Source: Streptomyces sp. NBC_00287
GTDB taxonomy: Bacteria; Actinomycetota; Actinomycetes; Streptomycetales; Streptomycetaceae
Reading direction: 5' to 3'
Length of the DNA stretch: 64,000 bases
Assembly: GCF_036173105.1 (NCBI RefSeq)
Contig: NZ_CP108053.1
Span: 4,216,001-4,280,000, forward strand
Shown: positions 24,534 to 34,054 of the stretch, one piece after another
Layout: every line of letters begins with the position of its first letter
How positions within the stretch are numbered: the first letter of the stretch is position 1
Notes under the pieces: model-generated
Told to the model about the DNA's origin: nothing
The model's database searches: none
What the model saw: the letters and a program-made list of their open reading frames with translations, nothing else
Made by a program: the position numbers and the translations under genes

Positions 24534-25301
24534 TTACGCCACGCTCCGCTCAGGCGCCTGGGCCGGTCGGCAGTCGCGGCATCTGCCCGGGTGGGGGGAG
24601 CGGAAAGCGCGGTCGCAGGCGTCGCAGGTCTGGAGGGGGGCCGGGCGGAGGGGTTGCGGGGTGGCCGGGAGGTGCGGTGGGAGGAGGTCGGTCAGGCGGC
24701 GGGACAGGAAGGCCGCCGGGTGGCGGATGGGTTCCTGGGGGAGGCCGGACGTCAGGGTGTGTTGTACCGCTGTGGCGGGCACTCCTCGTTCCAGCCAGGC
24801 CTCTACTGCCGGAGCCAGGCGGTCCACGTCCCGTTCGGTCAGCAGCAGGCGCGCGTCGTGGGCGCGCAGTCCGGTGAGGAGGTCGGCGGCGGGCCCCGGC
24901 GTCGCCGTCGGGCGGGGTTCGGGCGCTGCCGCTGCCCTGAGCGTCGTACGCCGCGGCAAGTTGTACGAGTACGTCCGGGTCACGAATCGGCCCGATTGAA
25001 GACGCTCCTTGATGCGTGCCAGGTACCCGTGCTGCTCCAACTCCCGCAGCGCCGCGGCGATCCGGATCTCGCCCTCGGGGAACTTCGCCGTCAGCGCCTT
25101 GATTCCGATGGGGGCTCCGTCGGGCAGCGACTGGATGTGCACCGCCAGGCCGATCGCCATCAGGGAGAGATCCGGGTGCTGGGCGAGGTGGTTGCCGACC
25201 ACGGTGAAGTTGTCGTGGTGGGGTTCGTTCACGTGGGTGACGCCGGTGCGGGAATGGCCGGACTTGGCGCGCGAGGGCGCGCTAGGCTGCTCGTCAGTCA
25301 T
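24534..25301 (-). CDS. Helix-turn-helix protein with C-terminal zinc-ribbon-like segment
   Basis: 255 residues from ATG 25301. Winged-helix region (about 25-110; FTVVGNHLAQHPDLSLMAIG, LTAKFPEGEIRIAAALREL, EQHGYLARIKERLQSGRFVT). A Pro/Ala-rich middle and a C-terminal CDACDRAF...GRCRDC cluster (four Cys) look like a small zinc ribbon. Similar Streptomyces proteins resemble replication-initiator or GntR-like HTH proteins. The start is uncertain: a TTG-initiated longer form to 25427 is possible. Confidence 0.7.
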   Translation of the reverse strand: MTDEQPSAPSRAKSGHSRTGVTHVNEPHHDNFTVVGNHLAQHPDLSLMAIGLAVHIQSLPDGAPIGIKALTAKFPEGEIRIAAALRELEQHGYLARIKERLQSGRFVTRTYSYNLPRRTTLRAAAAPEPRPTATPGPAADLLTGLRAHDARLLLTERDVDRLAPAVEAWLERGVPATAVQHTLTSGLPQEPIRHPAAFLSRRLTDLLPPHLPATPQPLRPAPLQTCDACDRAFRSPHPGRCRDCRPAQAPERSVA

Positions 25302-25668
25302 CGGGAAGCGGGTGCTTTCTTCCTTGGTGATCAGGCCCTCGCACTGGGATGCCAGTCCCGGCGAGGGCCGATGCATGTCTGCAGTTGTTGCGGCTGAGGC
25401 TGCACCATGAAGTCCCTTCCGCGCCAATTGAGTTGAGGATGTTCACCCTCGTGGGTGATCGCCGGGGGCGGTGGGGCGGGTTGGGTTCTTTCCCCGGTTC
25501 TTTGGTCTTTGCGTCGGGCCCGACCGGGTCGTGGACTCCCGCGATCCAGGGCCACGCCGCCGGCAACCGGATCGGGGATCTGCGGGACCCGGGCGAGTCG
25601 AGCACCCCTTCGAGTGACGTCTGCGCTCAACTCCCCCGGCGCCACGGCCTGTTCCTACGCTGAGCTGT
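25302..25668. other. 367-bp intergenic region between divergent regulators
   Basis: No supported gene. It holds the promoters of the HTH/DUF6247 operon and of the Xre gene. One small inverted repeat, TCACCC-TCGT-GGGTGA (25443-25458), is a candidate operator or hairpin. Confidence 0.5.
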
Positions 25669-26481
25669 ATGGAGGATGAGGAAGCTGCGGCCGTACTCAA
25701 GACCGTCGGGCGACAGATCAAAATGTGGCGCGAGGCCGCCGCACTGACACAAGCGGAACTCGGAGACGCGATCGGGTACGGCGGGGACATGGTCTCGGCC
25801 GTGGAACGGGGGGTGCGGATCCCCAAGCCCGATTTCCTGGACAAGACGGATGAGGTGACCGGGGCGGGCGGCAAGGTCTCCGCGATGAGGAAGGACGTGG
25901 AGGAGGCCCGGTATCCGAAGAACGTGCGCGATCTGGCGAAGTTGGAGGACGACTCCGTGGAGATGGGCGCCTATACCGCCCTTCACATCCACGGTCTGCT
26001 CCAGACACCCGAGTACGCACAGGCGTTGAACGAGGCGCGGCTGCCTGCCTATACGGAGGAGGAGATCGAGCGACGCGTCGCCGCACGCATGGCACGCAAG
26101 GTCGTCTTCGAGCGAACACCCCGGCCGTTCCTCACCTTCGTCCAGGAAGAGGCCACGCTGCGGAGACCGGTCGGGGGCAGGGTGGTGCTACGACAGCAGC
26201 TCGAACATCTCTTGGATATCGGCAGGTTGCGGCATGTGGAGATCCAGGTCATGCCCACAAGCCGAGGGGACCACGCGTACGTGTCCGGTTCGTTCCGCGT
26301 GCTGAAACTTCGGGACGGCAAGACACTGGGGTACTTGGCGGCAGAGCAGTACGGTCGAGTGATCAGTGATCCCCGGGAAGCCCAGGTCGTGGAGATGCGC
26401 TATGGCATGATCCGGGCGCAGGCCCTCTCGCCTCGGGAGTCGCTGGCCTTCATCGAGAAACTTCTGGGAGAAGAGACATGA
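25669..26481 (+). CDS. Xre-family regulator with DUF5753 domain (second pair)
   Basis: 270 residues. HTH at about 10-60 (QIKMWREAAALTQAELGDAI, GGDMVSAVERGVRIPK) and DUF5753 at about 85-265 (IHGLLQTPEYAQALNEARLP, RMARKVVFERTPRPFLTFVQ, VEIQVMPTSRGDHAYVSGSF). Its stop overlaps the DUF397 start (ATGA), a typical coupled Xre/DUF397 pair. The gene ends facing a large STAND-like ATPase, with which it may or may not be functionally linked. Confidence 0.88.
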   Translation: MEDEEAAAVLKTVGRQIKMWREAAALTQAELGDAIGYGGDMVSAVERGVRIPKPDFLDKTDEVTGAGGKVSAMRKDVEEARYPKNVRDLAKLEDDSVEMGAYTALHIHGLLQTPEYAQALNEARLPAYTEEEIERRVAARMARKVVFERTPRPFLTFVQEEATLRRPVGGRVVLRQQLEHLLDIGRLRHVEIQVMPTSRGDHAYVSGSFRVLKLRDGKTLGYLAAEQYGRVISDPREAQVVEMRYGMIRAQALSPRESLAFIEKLLGEET

Positions 26482-26666
26482 CCACCCCCGTGCTGACGTG
26501 GTTCAAGAGCAGCTACAGCGGCACCGACGAACCCGACTGCGTCGAGGTCGCGATATCCCCCACCGCCCCCACCATCCACGTACGCGACTCCAAGGACACA
26601 ACCGTCGGACGCCTCACCTTCACCGACGACGCCTGGTCCACGTTCCTCAAGACCTACTCCGCATAA
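26478..26666 (+). CDS. DUF397-domain small protein
   Basis: 62 residues, standard length. Motifs TWFKSSYSGTDEPDCVEVAI, HVRDSKD and FTDDAWSTFL. Four-base overlap with the Xre/DUF5753 regulator gene, its likely partner. The last 13 bases overlap the convergent STAND-like gene. Confidence 0.9.
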   Translation: MTTPVLTWFKSSYSGTDEPDCVEVAISPTAPTIHVRDSKDTTVGRLTFTDDAWSTFLKTYSA

Positions 26667-29600
26667 CGCGCCTGAACCGCGTCCCTGGCCTCGACGAGGG
26701 GTTCCAGGCAGACCGTGATCAAGGGAATGTCCGCGCCCGGGCTCTCTTTCAGGTCCGTAAGGGTGGACGCCAGGTTGGCCAGGGACAGCCAGTCGGGGTC
26801 CAGGGCCAGTACCCCCGCGAGGCCCTGTTCGGCGGTGGTCGGGTCGGAGAGGGCGCAGCCGGTGAAGCAGCGGGCCTCGGCGTGTTCGAGGGGCCCCAGG
26901 TCCTCCGGTAGCAGGCGGATCAGTTCCCGCCACAGGGGCGCCGCTGCGGGCAGGCCTTCCGATCTGCTCACGGTCAGCGCCACCTCGAAGTGGCCCGCGA
27001 GCGGTTCGTCGCCCGCGCGGAGGCGTTCCGCGGCGCTGAGGGCCTCGGTCCAGCGGCCCGCGTGGCGATGCAGCTCGGACGACAGGTCGTCCAGGTCGTC
27101 GGTGAGGCGGGCTTCGGCCTCCCCCCAGCGGTCGCAGAGGATCAGCAGCTCGACGGCCTTACGGCGGGCCCAGTCCGGCTCCCTGTCCAAGGACACGCAG
27201 CGGTCGAGGTCCGCGAGCGCCTGGTCCGTGCGGCCCGTCGCGAGGCCCACCCGGGCGCGCTGGGCGTATGCCCAGCCGTATTCGGAGGACAGGGCGAGGG
27301 CCCGGTCCAGGTGCCGTAGCGCCTCGGCGTAGTCGTCACGGGCACGGTGGACCGCGCCCAGGATCGCCCAGGAGTTGGGGTCCTCGGGGTCTTGTTCCAG
27401 GCAGCGGCGCAGGGCGGCGATCGCCTCCTCGTGGCGCCCCGCGTCCAAGTACTCCGAGCCGAGTTCGCGGCGGATCCACACCGCGTCCGGGGCCGCTGCC
27501 ACGGCCGCCTCCAGGTCGACGAACATGCCCGCCTCGTCGCCGTTCAGGTTCTTCGCCCGGGACCGCATCACCAGCGCCCAGGCGTATCCGGGCCGCAGCG
27601 CGATCGCGCGGTCCAGGTCCGCATGCGCCTCCTCGCCACGGCCGAGTTCGCCCAGCGCCGCGCCCCGGCTCGCCAACGCCGAGGCATGGTCCGGGTCCAG
27701 GGAGATCGCACGGCCCAGTTCGGTGACCGCGTCCTCGTAGCGGCCCGCCAGACGGTAGGTGTCACCCCGCTCCGAGGCGACCCAGGCCACGTCGGGGGCA
27801 CGGGCGACCGCGAGATCGAAGTCGGCGTATGCCTGCTCCAACTCGCCTCGGCTGACGCGCAGTCGGGCTCGGCGGATCAGCGTCCACAGATCGTCGTCGA
27901 TGGCGAACGAGCGGTTGAAGTCGGCGAGTGCCTCGTCGTACCGCCCGAGCACATGCCGGCACACGGCCCGCCCGGTCAGAGAGCCCGCGTCGGTCGGATC
28001 GAGGGCGAGGGCGCGGTCGAAGTCGGCGAGGGCCTCCTCGTAGCGGCCGGCCAGGCGGTAGGTCTCGGCGCGCTCGGCGATGATCCAGCCGGTGTCGGGA
28101 GACAGTGCGTCGGCGCGGTCGAGGGCGGTCAGGGCGGGCGGGAAGTCGTCCATGAGCTGGAGGGTGAGGCCCCGGCCGTAGTGGGCGAGGGGTGCGTCCG
28201 GGTCCAGTTCGATCGCCCGGTCGTACTCCTCCAGCGCACGCCCGTACTCCCGCTCATGGCGCCACTCACGGCCGCGCAGCCAGTGGGCCGCGGCCCGCCC
28301 GCGCGGGTCCAGGCCCGGGCGGGTCAGGAGCAGGTCCAGGGCGCGGGCCAGGCCGCCCTCGTCGTCGAGCGCCTCGCCCAACTCCCGGCCCCAGTCGGCC
28401 GACTGAGTGTGGTCCGTGGCAGTGCCCGCGTCCTGGAGCATGCGGGCCCAGCGGCGGCCTTCGACCTCGTCCTCGCGGCAGGCCTCGACGAACAGCCTGA
28501 GCGCGTCGGCGAGTGCAGCCGTCGGCCGGGCGCAGAGCAGGTGATACGTCTCCTCCAGTCGCAGGGCCCGCCATTCCTCGTCCGCCCAGAGGTCCTCGCA
28601 CTCCCGGCTCTCCCCCACGTCCTCCCGCCACTCACCGAACGCCGCCGCCAGCCGCCGGTGCCGTTCTCGCCACCGGCGCGGATAGTGCAGCCGCTCCTGC
28701 CGCAGCATCGGCTCCCGTACGACGTCGTGGTACCGCACCCGCCCGCCGCGCTCCCCCACGAAGGGCAGCCCCCTCAACCACCGGTACTGCGCGTCGAGTT
28801 CGCCGTCCGGTAGATCGACCAGGATCCGGAAGACGTCTCCGTCCAGCCAGCGGGGCAGCGCGCAGAGCCGGGCGACGTCATGGCGGACCTCGGGCTCGGC
28901 GCGCAGGAACCGTTCCACGGCGTCGGCGCTGGGGTCCTCGATCTGCTCCGGGCCGTCGGGCCGCTTCTCGGCGAGGGTCGACACGAGGACGGGCAGCCCA
29001 CCGGTCACGCGCAGCACCTCGGCGACCACCGGCTCGGCCACCACCCCTCTCCCGGCGAGGAGTTCACGTGCTTCGACATCGGTGAACGGGGCGAGCGGCA
29101 GCTCCACGACACCGTTCCAGCGGCCTGTCGGCAGGGGCAGTTGGCCGGCGGTGACCACGACGACCTCGTCCGGCGGTCCACCGTGCTCGTCCCGCTTCCT
29201 GAACAGGCCGTGCAGCCATGGGTCCAGGAACGGCCCGGTCCGCTCGTAGGTGTCGAAGAACAGGACGATCCGCGGTACGGCGGAGGCGGCGGCGCGCAGT
29301 TCACGGAGCAGGACCGGGGTGAGTGCGGCCTCCGGGTGCAGGACGAGGTCGATGTCATCGGCGTTGCGGAAGCGGGTGCTGAGTCCGGCCCGCAGCCGGT
29401 CCGCGCCCTGGGCGATCAGATCGGCGGGCAGGGCCCGGGTGAGTAGCGCGCCTCCCGGCACGGCGGTCTCCAGGACGCCCATGCCCAGTTCGACGGCTGT
29501 TCTGCTCCCGGCGGACGCGGGCTCCGGCTCCTGCGCCCGCAGCGCCGCCTCCGCCTCGCGCCGCCGCTCGCGGTACACGGCCAGCCGACGTTCCAGCGAC

Positions 29601-29890
29601 TTCATTCTCCGGCCCTGCGCGGCGAACTGACGAGAGATCACCTCCAGTGCGTCCGGCACGCTCCCGGCGTCCTCGTCGACATACGCCGTGAGCGCTCCGT
29701 GTTTCCGCGCCAGCCGCTTCAACTCCTCGACCAGGAACGTCTTTCCGACGCCGGAATCACCGCGCACATGGAAACGCGAGCGGCGGTCCGGATCTCCCGG
29801 TGGAAGCCCGAAGTTCACCAGGAACGAGGCCCGTTCGGCCTCCCGGCCGACGAACCGGTCATCCGCCTCCCGCTCAGGCAGCTGTGCCAT
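26654..29890 (-). CDS. STAND-like P-loop ATPase with long TPR array
   Basis: 1078 residues. N-terminal NTPase: FVGREAE, Walker A GDSGVGKT (44-51), a Walker-B-like IVLFFDTYE near 208-216, and a GGLPVLVS motif near 300 as in AP-ATPases. A linker follows, then about ten tetratricopeptide repeats from about residue 520 to 880 (for example ALADFDRALALDPTDAGSLT), and a divergent helical tail. No separate effector domain is recognised. STAND proteins act as signal-gated scaffolds in regulation or immunity; this one has no SARP or HTH domain. Trigger and output unknown. Confidence 0.83.
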   Translation of the reverse strand: MAQLPEREADDRFVGREAERASFLVNFGLPPGDPDRRSRFHVRGDSGVGKTFLVEELKRLARKHGALTAYVDEDAGSVPDALEVISRQFAAQGRRMKSLERRLAVYRERRREAEAALRAQEPEPASAGSRTAVELGMGVLETAVPGGALLTRALPADLIAQGADRLRAGLSTRFRNADDIDLVLHPEAALTPVLLRELRAAASAVPRIVLFFDTYERTGPFLDPWLHGLFRKRDEHGGPPDEVVVVTAGQLPLPTGRWNGVVELPLAPFTDVEARELLAGRGVVAEPVVAEVLRVTGGLPVLVSTLAEKRPDGPEQIEDPSADAVERFLRAEPEVRHDVARLCALPRWLDGDVFRILVDLPDGELDAQYRWLRGLPFVGERGGRVRYHDVVREPMLRQERLHYPRRWRERHRRLAAAFGEWREDVGESRECEDLWADEEWRALRLEETYHLLCARPTAALADALRLFVEACREDEVEGRRWARMLQDAGTATDHTQSADWGRELGEALDDEGGLARALDLLLTRPGLDPRGRAAAHWLRGREWRHEREYGRALEEYDRAIELDPDAPLAHYGRGLTLQLMDDFPPALTALDRADALSPDTGWIIAERAETYRLAGRYEEALADFDRALALDPTDAGSLTGRAVCRHVLGRYDEALADFNRSFAIDDDLWTLIRRARLRVSRGELEQAYADFDLAVARAPDVAWVASERGDTYRLAGRYEDAVTELGRAISLDPDHASALASRGAALGELGRGEEAHADLDRAIALRPGYAWALVMRSRAKNLNGDEAGMFVDLEAAVAAAPDAVWIRRELGSEYLDAGRHEEAIAALRRCLEQDPEDPNSWAILGAVHRARDDYAEALRHLDRALALSSEYGWAYAQRARVGLATGRTDQALADLDRCVSLDREPDWARRKAVELLILCDRWGEAEARLTDDLDDLSSELHRHAGRWTEALSAAERLRAGDEPLAGHFEVALTVSRSEGLPAAAPLWRELIRLLPEDLGPLEHAEARCFTGCALSDPTTAEQGLAGVLALDPDWLSLANLASTLTDLKESPGADIPLITVCLEPLVEARDAVQARYAE

Positions 29891-29978
29891 CCCCGTGCGT
29901 CCCCTCGCTGTGGCGACTCCACGTCATTCTGGCTCAATGCGTAGGCGGGTCCGCACCCTCACAGGGAAAATGATCGGC

Positions 29979-30476
29979 ATGGCCACCACACCCCCACGCA
30001 CCGCCCTCCGCCTCACCGCCACCCTGCTCACCGCGAGCGTCGCGCTCTACATGGCGCTCGTCGCCTTCGGGAACATCACGGACTTCGGGACGAACCAGCA
30101 GTTCGTCCAGCATGTCCTCGCGATGGACACCACATTCAAGGACGACGACCTGATGTGGAGAGCCATCACCAGCAAGGGACTTCAGGACACCGCGTACGTC
30201 GCGATCATCGTCTGGGAGACCCTCGCCGCACTCGTGCTCATATACGGCACCTGGCTCTGGGCCCGCCAGGGCGACCGCAGCGCCCGGCGCTTCACCACCT
30301 ACGGCCTGCTCATGGTCATGCTGCTCTTCGGCGCCGGGTTCATCGCGATCGGCGGTGAGTGGTTCGCGATGTGGCAGTCCGGGGACTGGAACGGGCTGGA
30401 CGCGGCGACGAGGGTCTTCGTGTTCAGCGGCATCGTGCTGATCGTCAACCAGCTGACGGCCGCGTCCGACACGTAA
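29979..30476 (+). CDS. DUF2165-family membrane protein
   Basis: 165 residues with four membrane helices. VALYMALVAFGNITDFGTNQ then FVQHVLAMDTTFKDD, with four hydrophobic segments, match DUF2165 as I recall. Start: ATG 29979 preferred over 29970 because AGGG lies 12 bases upstream. Function unknown. Divergent from the STAND gene, 88 bp away. Confidence 0.8.
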   Translation: MATTPPRTALRLTATLLTASVALYMALVAFGNITDFGTNQQFVQHVLAMDTTFKDDDLMWRAITSKGLQDTAYVAIIVWETLAALVLIYGTWLWARQGDRSARRFTTYGLLMVMLLFGAGFIAIGGEWFAMWQSGDWNGLDAATRVFVFSGIVLIVNQLTAASDT

Positions 30477-30671
30477 CTAGTCGTCCGACCTACTGCTCCG
30501 GCTCGACCCCTTGTTGGACCGCATCAGGACCCACAACAGCTCGCCCGCACCCCGGGTCACGGCCGCTGCCGCGCGCGCCCAGCGCGGGGCAGTGCCCCGG
30601 CTCGTCCACACGACACAGACACAGCCTCCGACGACCAGCGCCAGAAGCAGCGACAAGATCAGTACGCCCAC
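30477..30671 (-). CDS. Small single-span membrane protein
   Basis: 64 residues: one membrane helix (LILSLLLALVVGGCVCVVW) and a basic C-terminal tail ending in RSSRSDD. GTG 30671 has GGGGGA at good spacing. It directly abuts the DUF2165 stop on the other strand. Cotranscribed with the next secreted protein gene (19-bp gap). Function unknown. Confidence 0.6.
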   Translation of the reverse strand: MGVLILSLLLALVVGGCVCVVWTSRGTAPRWARAAAAVTRGAGELLWVLMRSNKGSSRSSRSDD

Positions 30672-30690
30672 GCTCGATGTCCCCCGTTGC

Positions 30691-31242
30691 CTACTCGACG
30701 ACCGTCACGGTCGTGCCCGCCGTCCCGAACGTCCACAGCGCCGAGCCGTCCCCCGTCTTCATCCGGATCCCGCCCGTCTGCGCCCCGGCCTCGGGCGGGG
30801 GCGGTGACGAGCCGTCCATGGCGTTGGAGAAGGCTATGTTCACGCCGGACTTCGCAGTGAAGTACACCACGTGCTCGATCTCCACACCGTCCGAGCCGGT
30901 GATCGGATCCTCGGTCCGCTGGCCGACCTCATAGCTGCCCGGATCGGGGTCGACCGTGCCCGGCCACACCGCGAAAGTGCGGCGCGCGGCGTCGCTCGCG
31001 TCCACCAGCCACACGCGCTGCTGGCCGAGCGAGTACACGATCCGGCGGCCGGTGCCCGAGCCGTCCGGCACCCGGGCCGGCTTCGCGGACTCGGTCGGCT
31101 TGGGCGTGGCGGAGGCGGAGGCGCTCGGCGGGGTGGTCGTGGCCGTGGGCTTCGCGCCCTTGTCCGCCTGTACGGCGAGGGCGACGACCACGGCTGTCGC
31201 CCCTACCGTCAGAGCGGTCACCCATACCTTCGGGGCAGGCAC
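30691..31242 (-). CDS. Membrane-anchored extracellular protein, L,D-transpeptidase-like but lacking the catalytic motif
   Basis: 183 residues. N-terminal membrane anchor (VWVTALTVGATAVVVALAV), a Thr/Pro/Ala/Ser linker (about 30-58), and a globular part with RIVYSLGQQRVWLVDASD then FAVWPGTVDPDPGSYEVG. The start of this domain reads like the beta-strands of an L,D-transpeptidase fold, but the catalytic SHGCVR signature is absent, so it is probably a non-catalytic envelope protein. GTG 31242 with GAGGAG upstream. Confidence 0.7.
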   Translation of the reverse strand: MPAPKVWVTALTVGATAVVVALAVQADKGAKPTATTTPPSASASATPKPTESAKPARVPDGSGTGRRIVYSLGQQRVWLVDASDAARRTFAVWPGTVDPDPGSYEVGQRTEDPITGSDGVEIEHVVYFTAKSGVNIAFSNAMDGSSPPPPEAGAQTGGIRMKTGDGSALWTFGTAGTTVTVVE

Positions 31243-31303
31243 GGCACGGATCTCCTCAGCTCACCGACAGGGTCGGATCATCGTACTGCGGCCATGAGAA
31301 CGC

Positions 31304-33889
31304 TCACTCCAGCACCGGCAGCAGCTCCGGAAGATGCCCGTCCGACACCGCCGCCGCCCGCTGCCGCTCCTCCGGGACCTCGCCGTACAGCGTGGTGCGG
31401 GGCCTGGAGGGGCGCCCTGCCGCGTCCGCCACCGCGATCAGGTCCTTGACCGACTTGTAGGAGCCGTAGGAGGAGCCCGCCATCCGGGAGATCGTCTCCT
31501 CCATCAGCGTGCCGCCCAGGTCATTGGCGCCCGAGCGCAGCATCTCCGCCGCGCCCTCCGAGCCGAGCTTCACCCAGCTCGTCTGGATGTTGGGGATCCA
31601 GGGGTGCAGGAGCAGGCGGGCCATCGCCGTCACCGCACGGTTGTCTCTGGTCGTCGGGCCCGGTCGTGCGATGCCCGCCAGATACACCGGCGCGTTGGTG
31701 TGGATGAACGGCAGCGTCACGAACTCCGTGAAGCCGCCCGTCTGCTGCTGGATGCGGGCCAGGGTCCTGAAGTGGCCCAGCCAGTGCCGGGGCTGGTCGA
31801 CATGGCCGTACATCATGGTCGAGCTCGACCTGATGCCCAGCTCGTGCGCCGTCGTGATCACCTCGATCCAGGTGGCCGTGGGCAGCTTGCCCTTGGTCAG
31901 GATCCAGCGGACCTCGTCGTCGAGGATCTCGGCGGCCGTGCCGGGGATGGAGTCGAGGCCCGCTTCCTTCGCCGCCGTGAGCCACTCGCGGATCGAAAGA
32001 CCCGTCCTGCTCGCGCCGTTGACGACCTCCATGGGAGAGAAGGCGTGCACATGCATCCCCGGGACCCGTGCCTTCACCGCCCGCGCGATGTCGAAGTACG
32101 CCGTCCCGGGGAGGTCGGGGTGGATGCCGCCCTGCATGCAGACCTCCACCGCGCCCACCTCCCACGCCTGCTGGGCCCGGTCCGCCACCTGCTCCAGGGA
32201 GAGCGTGTACGCGTCCGCGTCGGTCCGCCGCTGCGCGAACGCGCAGAACCGGCAGCCCGTGTAGCAGACGTTGGTGAAGTTGATGTTCCGCGTGACGATG
32301 TACGTCACGTCGTCGCCGACTGCCGTCTTGCGGACGTCGTCGGCGATCCGTGTCAACGCGTCCAGCGCCGGGCCGTCCGCGTGCAGCAGCGCCAGCGCCT
32401 CCTCGTCGGTCAGCCGGGTGGGGTCGTCGGCCGCGACGCGCAGCGCCTGGCGGACGTCCGTGTCGATACGCTCCGGCGCCATGCCGGGGGCGGCCGCCTC
32501 ACGCAGGGCGCCCCAGTCGCCGTACACCTCGTCGAAGTCGTCGCGGCGGTCGGACGTACGGCCCTCGGTGTCGATCGTGGTGTGCAGATCCGTACGGCCC
32601 GACGCCTCGAAGGCCTCCTCCGGCTCCTGCCAGGGGTGCCCCTCGACGACGGCGTCTTCCTTCGCGAGCCCGGACGACGGGTCCGCCAGCGCCGCCACAT
32701 GCGGACGCAGCCGCGGATCCAGCCAGGGCTCGCCGCGCCGCACGAACTCGGGGTAGACGCAGAGGCGTTCGCGCAGTTCGAAGCCGGCCGCCGCCGAGCG
32801 CTCGGTGAGCTCCTCGATCTGCGGCCAGGGGCGCTCGGGGTTGACGTGGTCGATGGTCAGCGGGGAGACCCCGCCCCAGTCGTCGATACCGGCGCCGATG
32901 AGCCGCTCGTACTCGGAGTCGACGAGGTTGGGAGGGGCCTGGAGGCAGCCGCTCGGCCCCATGATGAGCCGGGCGACCGCCACCGTGGCCACCAGCTCGT
33001 CGAGTTCCGCGTCCGGCATGCCCCGCATCGCCGTGTCCGGCTTGGCGCGGAAGTTCTGGATGATCAGTTCCTGGATGCCGTGGTAGGCGCGGGAGATCTT
33101 CCTGAGCGCGAAGAGGGACTCGGCGCGCTCCTCGTACGTCTCGCCGATACCGATGAGGATCCCGGAGGTGAAGGGGACCGAGGACCGTCCCGCGTCCTCC
33201 AACACCCGCAGCCGTACGGCGGGCTCCTTGTCCGGAGAGCCGTAGTGCGGGCCGCCGGGCTCGGACCACAGGCGGGTGGCCGTCGTCTCCAGCATCATGC
33301 CCATGGAGGGCGCGACGGGCTTGAGCCGCTGGAAGTCGGTCCACGACATGACCCCCGGATTGAGATGGGGCAGCAGGCCCGTCTCCTCCAGGATGCGGAT
33401 GGAGACGGCTCGGACGTACGCGATGGTGTCGTCGTAACCGTGCGCGTCCAGCCACTCCCGGGCCTCCGGCCAGCGCTCCTCGGGCTTGTCGCCGAGGGTG
33501 ATGAGGGCTTCCTTGCAGCCGAGGGCGGCGCCCTTGCGGGCGATGTCCAGCACCTCGTCCGGGGACATGAACATCCCGTGTCCGGCCCTGCGCAGCTTGC
33601 CGGGGACGGTCACGAAGGTGCAGTAGTGGCACTTGTCCCGGCACAGGCGGGTGAGCGGGATGAAGACGCTCTTCGAGTACGTGATGACCCCGGGGCGGCC
33701 CGCCGCTTCGAGCCCCGCGTCCCGGACCCGGGCGGCGGACGCGGCGAGGTCGTCGAGGGCCTCACCGCGGGCCTGGAGCAGCACGGCCGCCTCGGTGACA
33801 TCGAGGGCGACGCCGTCCCGGGCCCGTTTCAGGGCGCGACGCATGGAGTTCTCGGTCGGGCCGGTTCCGGAGGTCGCCGAAGTCGTCAT
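31304..33889 (-). CDS. fbiC: FO synthase (CofG/CofH fusion), coenzyme F420 biosynthesis
   Basis: 861 residues, full length. Two radical-SAM domains: the N-terminal half (CofG-like) with CRDKCHYC (Cys83, 87, 90) and the C-terminal half (CofH-like) with CYTGCRFC near residue 543-550. Both bind 4Fe-4S clusters. The enzyme joins tyrosine and the 5-amino-6-ribitylamino pyrimidine to make FO, the deazaflavin core of F420. Several deazaflavin-type or luciferase-like oxidoreductase genes lie nearby (34.1, 37.8, 41.5, 43.5, 62.5 kb). Synteny fits SCO4429 as I recall. Confidence 0.97.
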   Translation of the reverse strand: MTTSATSGTGPTENSMRRALKRARDGVALDVTEAAVLLQARGEALDDLAASAARVRDAGLEAAGRPGVITYSKSVFIPLTRLCRDKCHYCTFVTVPGKLRRAGHGMFMSPDEVLDIARKGAALGCKEALITLGDKPEERWPEAREWLDAHGYDDTIAYVRAVSIRILEETGLLPHLNPGVMSWTDFQRLKPVAPSMGMMLETTATRLWSEPGGPHYGSPDKEPAVRLRVLEDAGRSSVPFTSGILIGIGETYEERAESLFALRKISRAYHGIQELIIQNFRAKPDTAMRGMPDAELDELVATVAVARLIMGPSGCLQAPPNLVDSEYERLIGAGIDDWGGVSPLTIDHVNPERPWPQIEELTERSAAAGFELRERLCVYPEFVRRGEPWLDPRLRPHVAALADPSSGLAKEDAVVEGHPWQEPEEAFEASGRTDLHTTIDTEGRTSDRRDDFDEVYGDWGALREAAAPGMAPERIDTDVRQALRVAADDPTRLTDEEALALLHADGPALDALTRIADDVRKTAVGDDVTYIVTRNINFTNVCYTGCRFCAFAQRRTDADAYTLSLEQVADRAQQAWEVGAVEVCMQGGIHPDLPGTAYFDIARAVKARVPGMHVHAFSPMEVVNGASRTGLSIREWLTAAKEAGLDSIPGTAAEILDDEVRWILTKGKLPTATWIEVITTAHELGIRSSSTMMYGHVDQPRHWLGHFRTLARIQQQTGGFTEFVTLPFIHTNAPVYLAGIARPGPTTRDNRAVTAMARLLLHPWIPNIQTSWVKLGSEGAAEMLRSGANDLGGTLMEETISRMAGSSYGSYKSVKDLIAVADAAGRPSRPRTTLYGEVPEERQRAAAVSDGHLPELLPVLE

Positions 33890-33980
33890 CCCTCGAGCAT
33901 ACGGAGGGGCTCCGCCGGTTCAGCGGGGTCGGGGGGCCTTGGGGGGCTGCTGGTGCATCGCCGGGTTCGGTTTCGTTGTG

Positions 33981-34030
33981 GCTGGTCGCGCCCATGCGGC
34001 GGAGCCGCATATCGATACAGCCCCGCGCCC
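33981..34030 (+). repeat. Dispersed intergenic repeat R1, copy a
   Basis: 50-base element in the fbiC promoter side; copy b is at 36571-36620 with four differences. It includes a hairpin ATGCGGC-GGA-GCCGCAT and the constant ATCGATACAG. I recall such units being common between Streptomyces genes. Confidence 0.75.
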
Positions 34031-34054
34031 CTGGGGAGGTGCCACGGCCCTTGG

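Noticed and set aside
24141..25397. A 418-codon + frame opposite DUF6247/HTH genes
   Set aside because: Shadow of two minus-strand genes with good operon spacing; sequence has no family motif.
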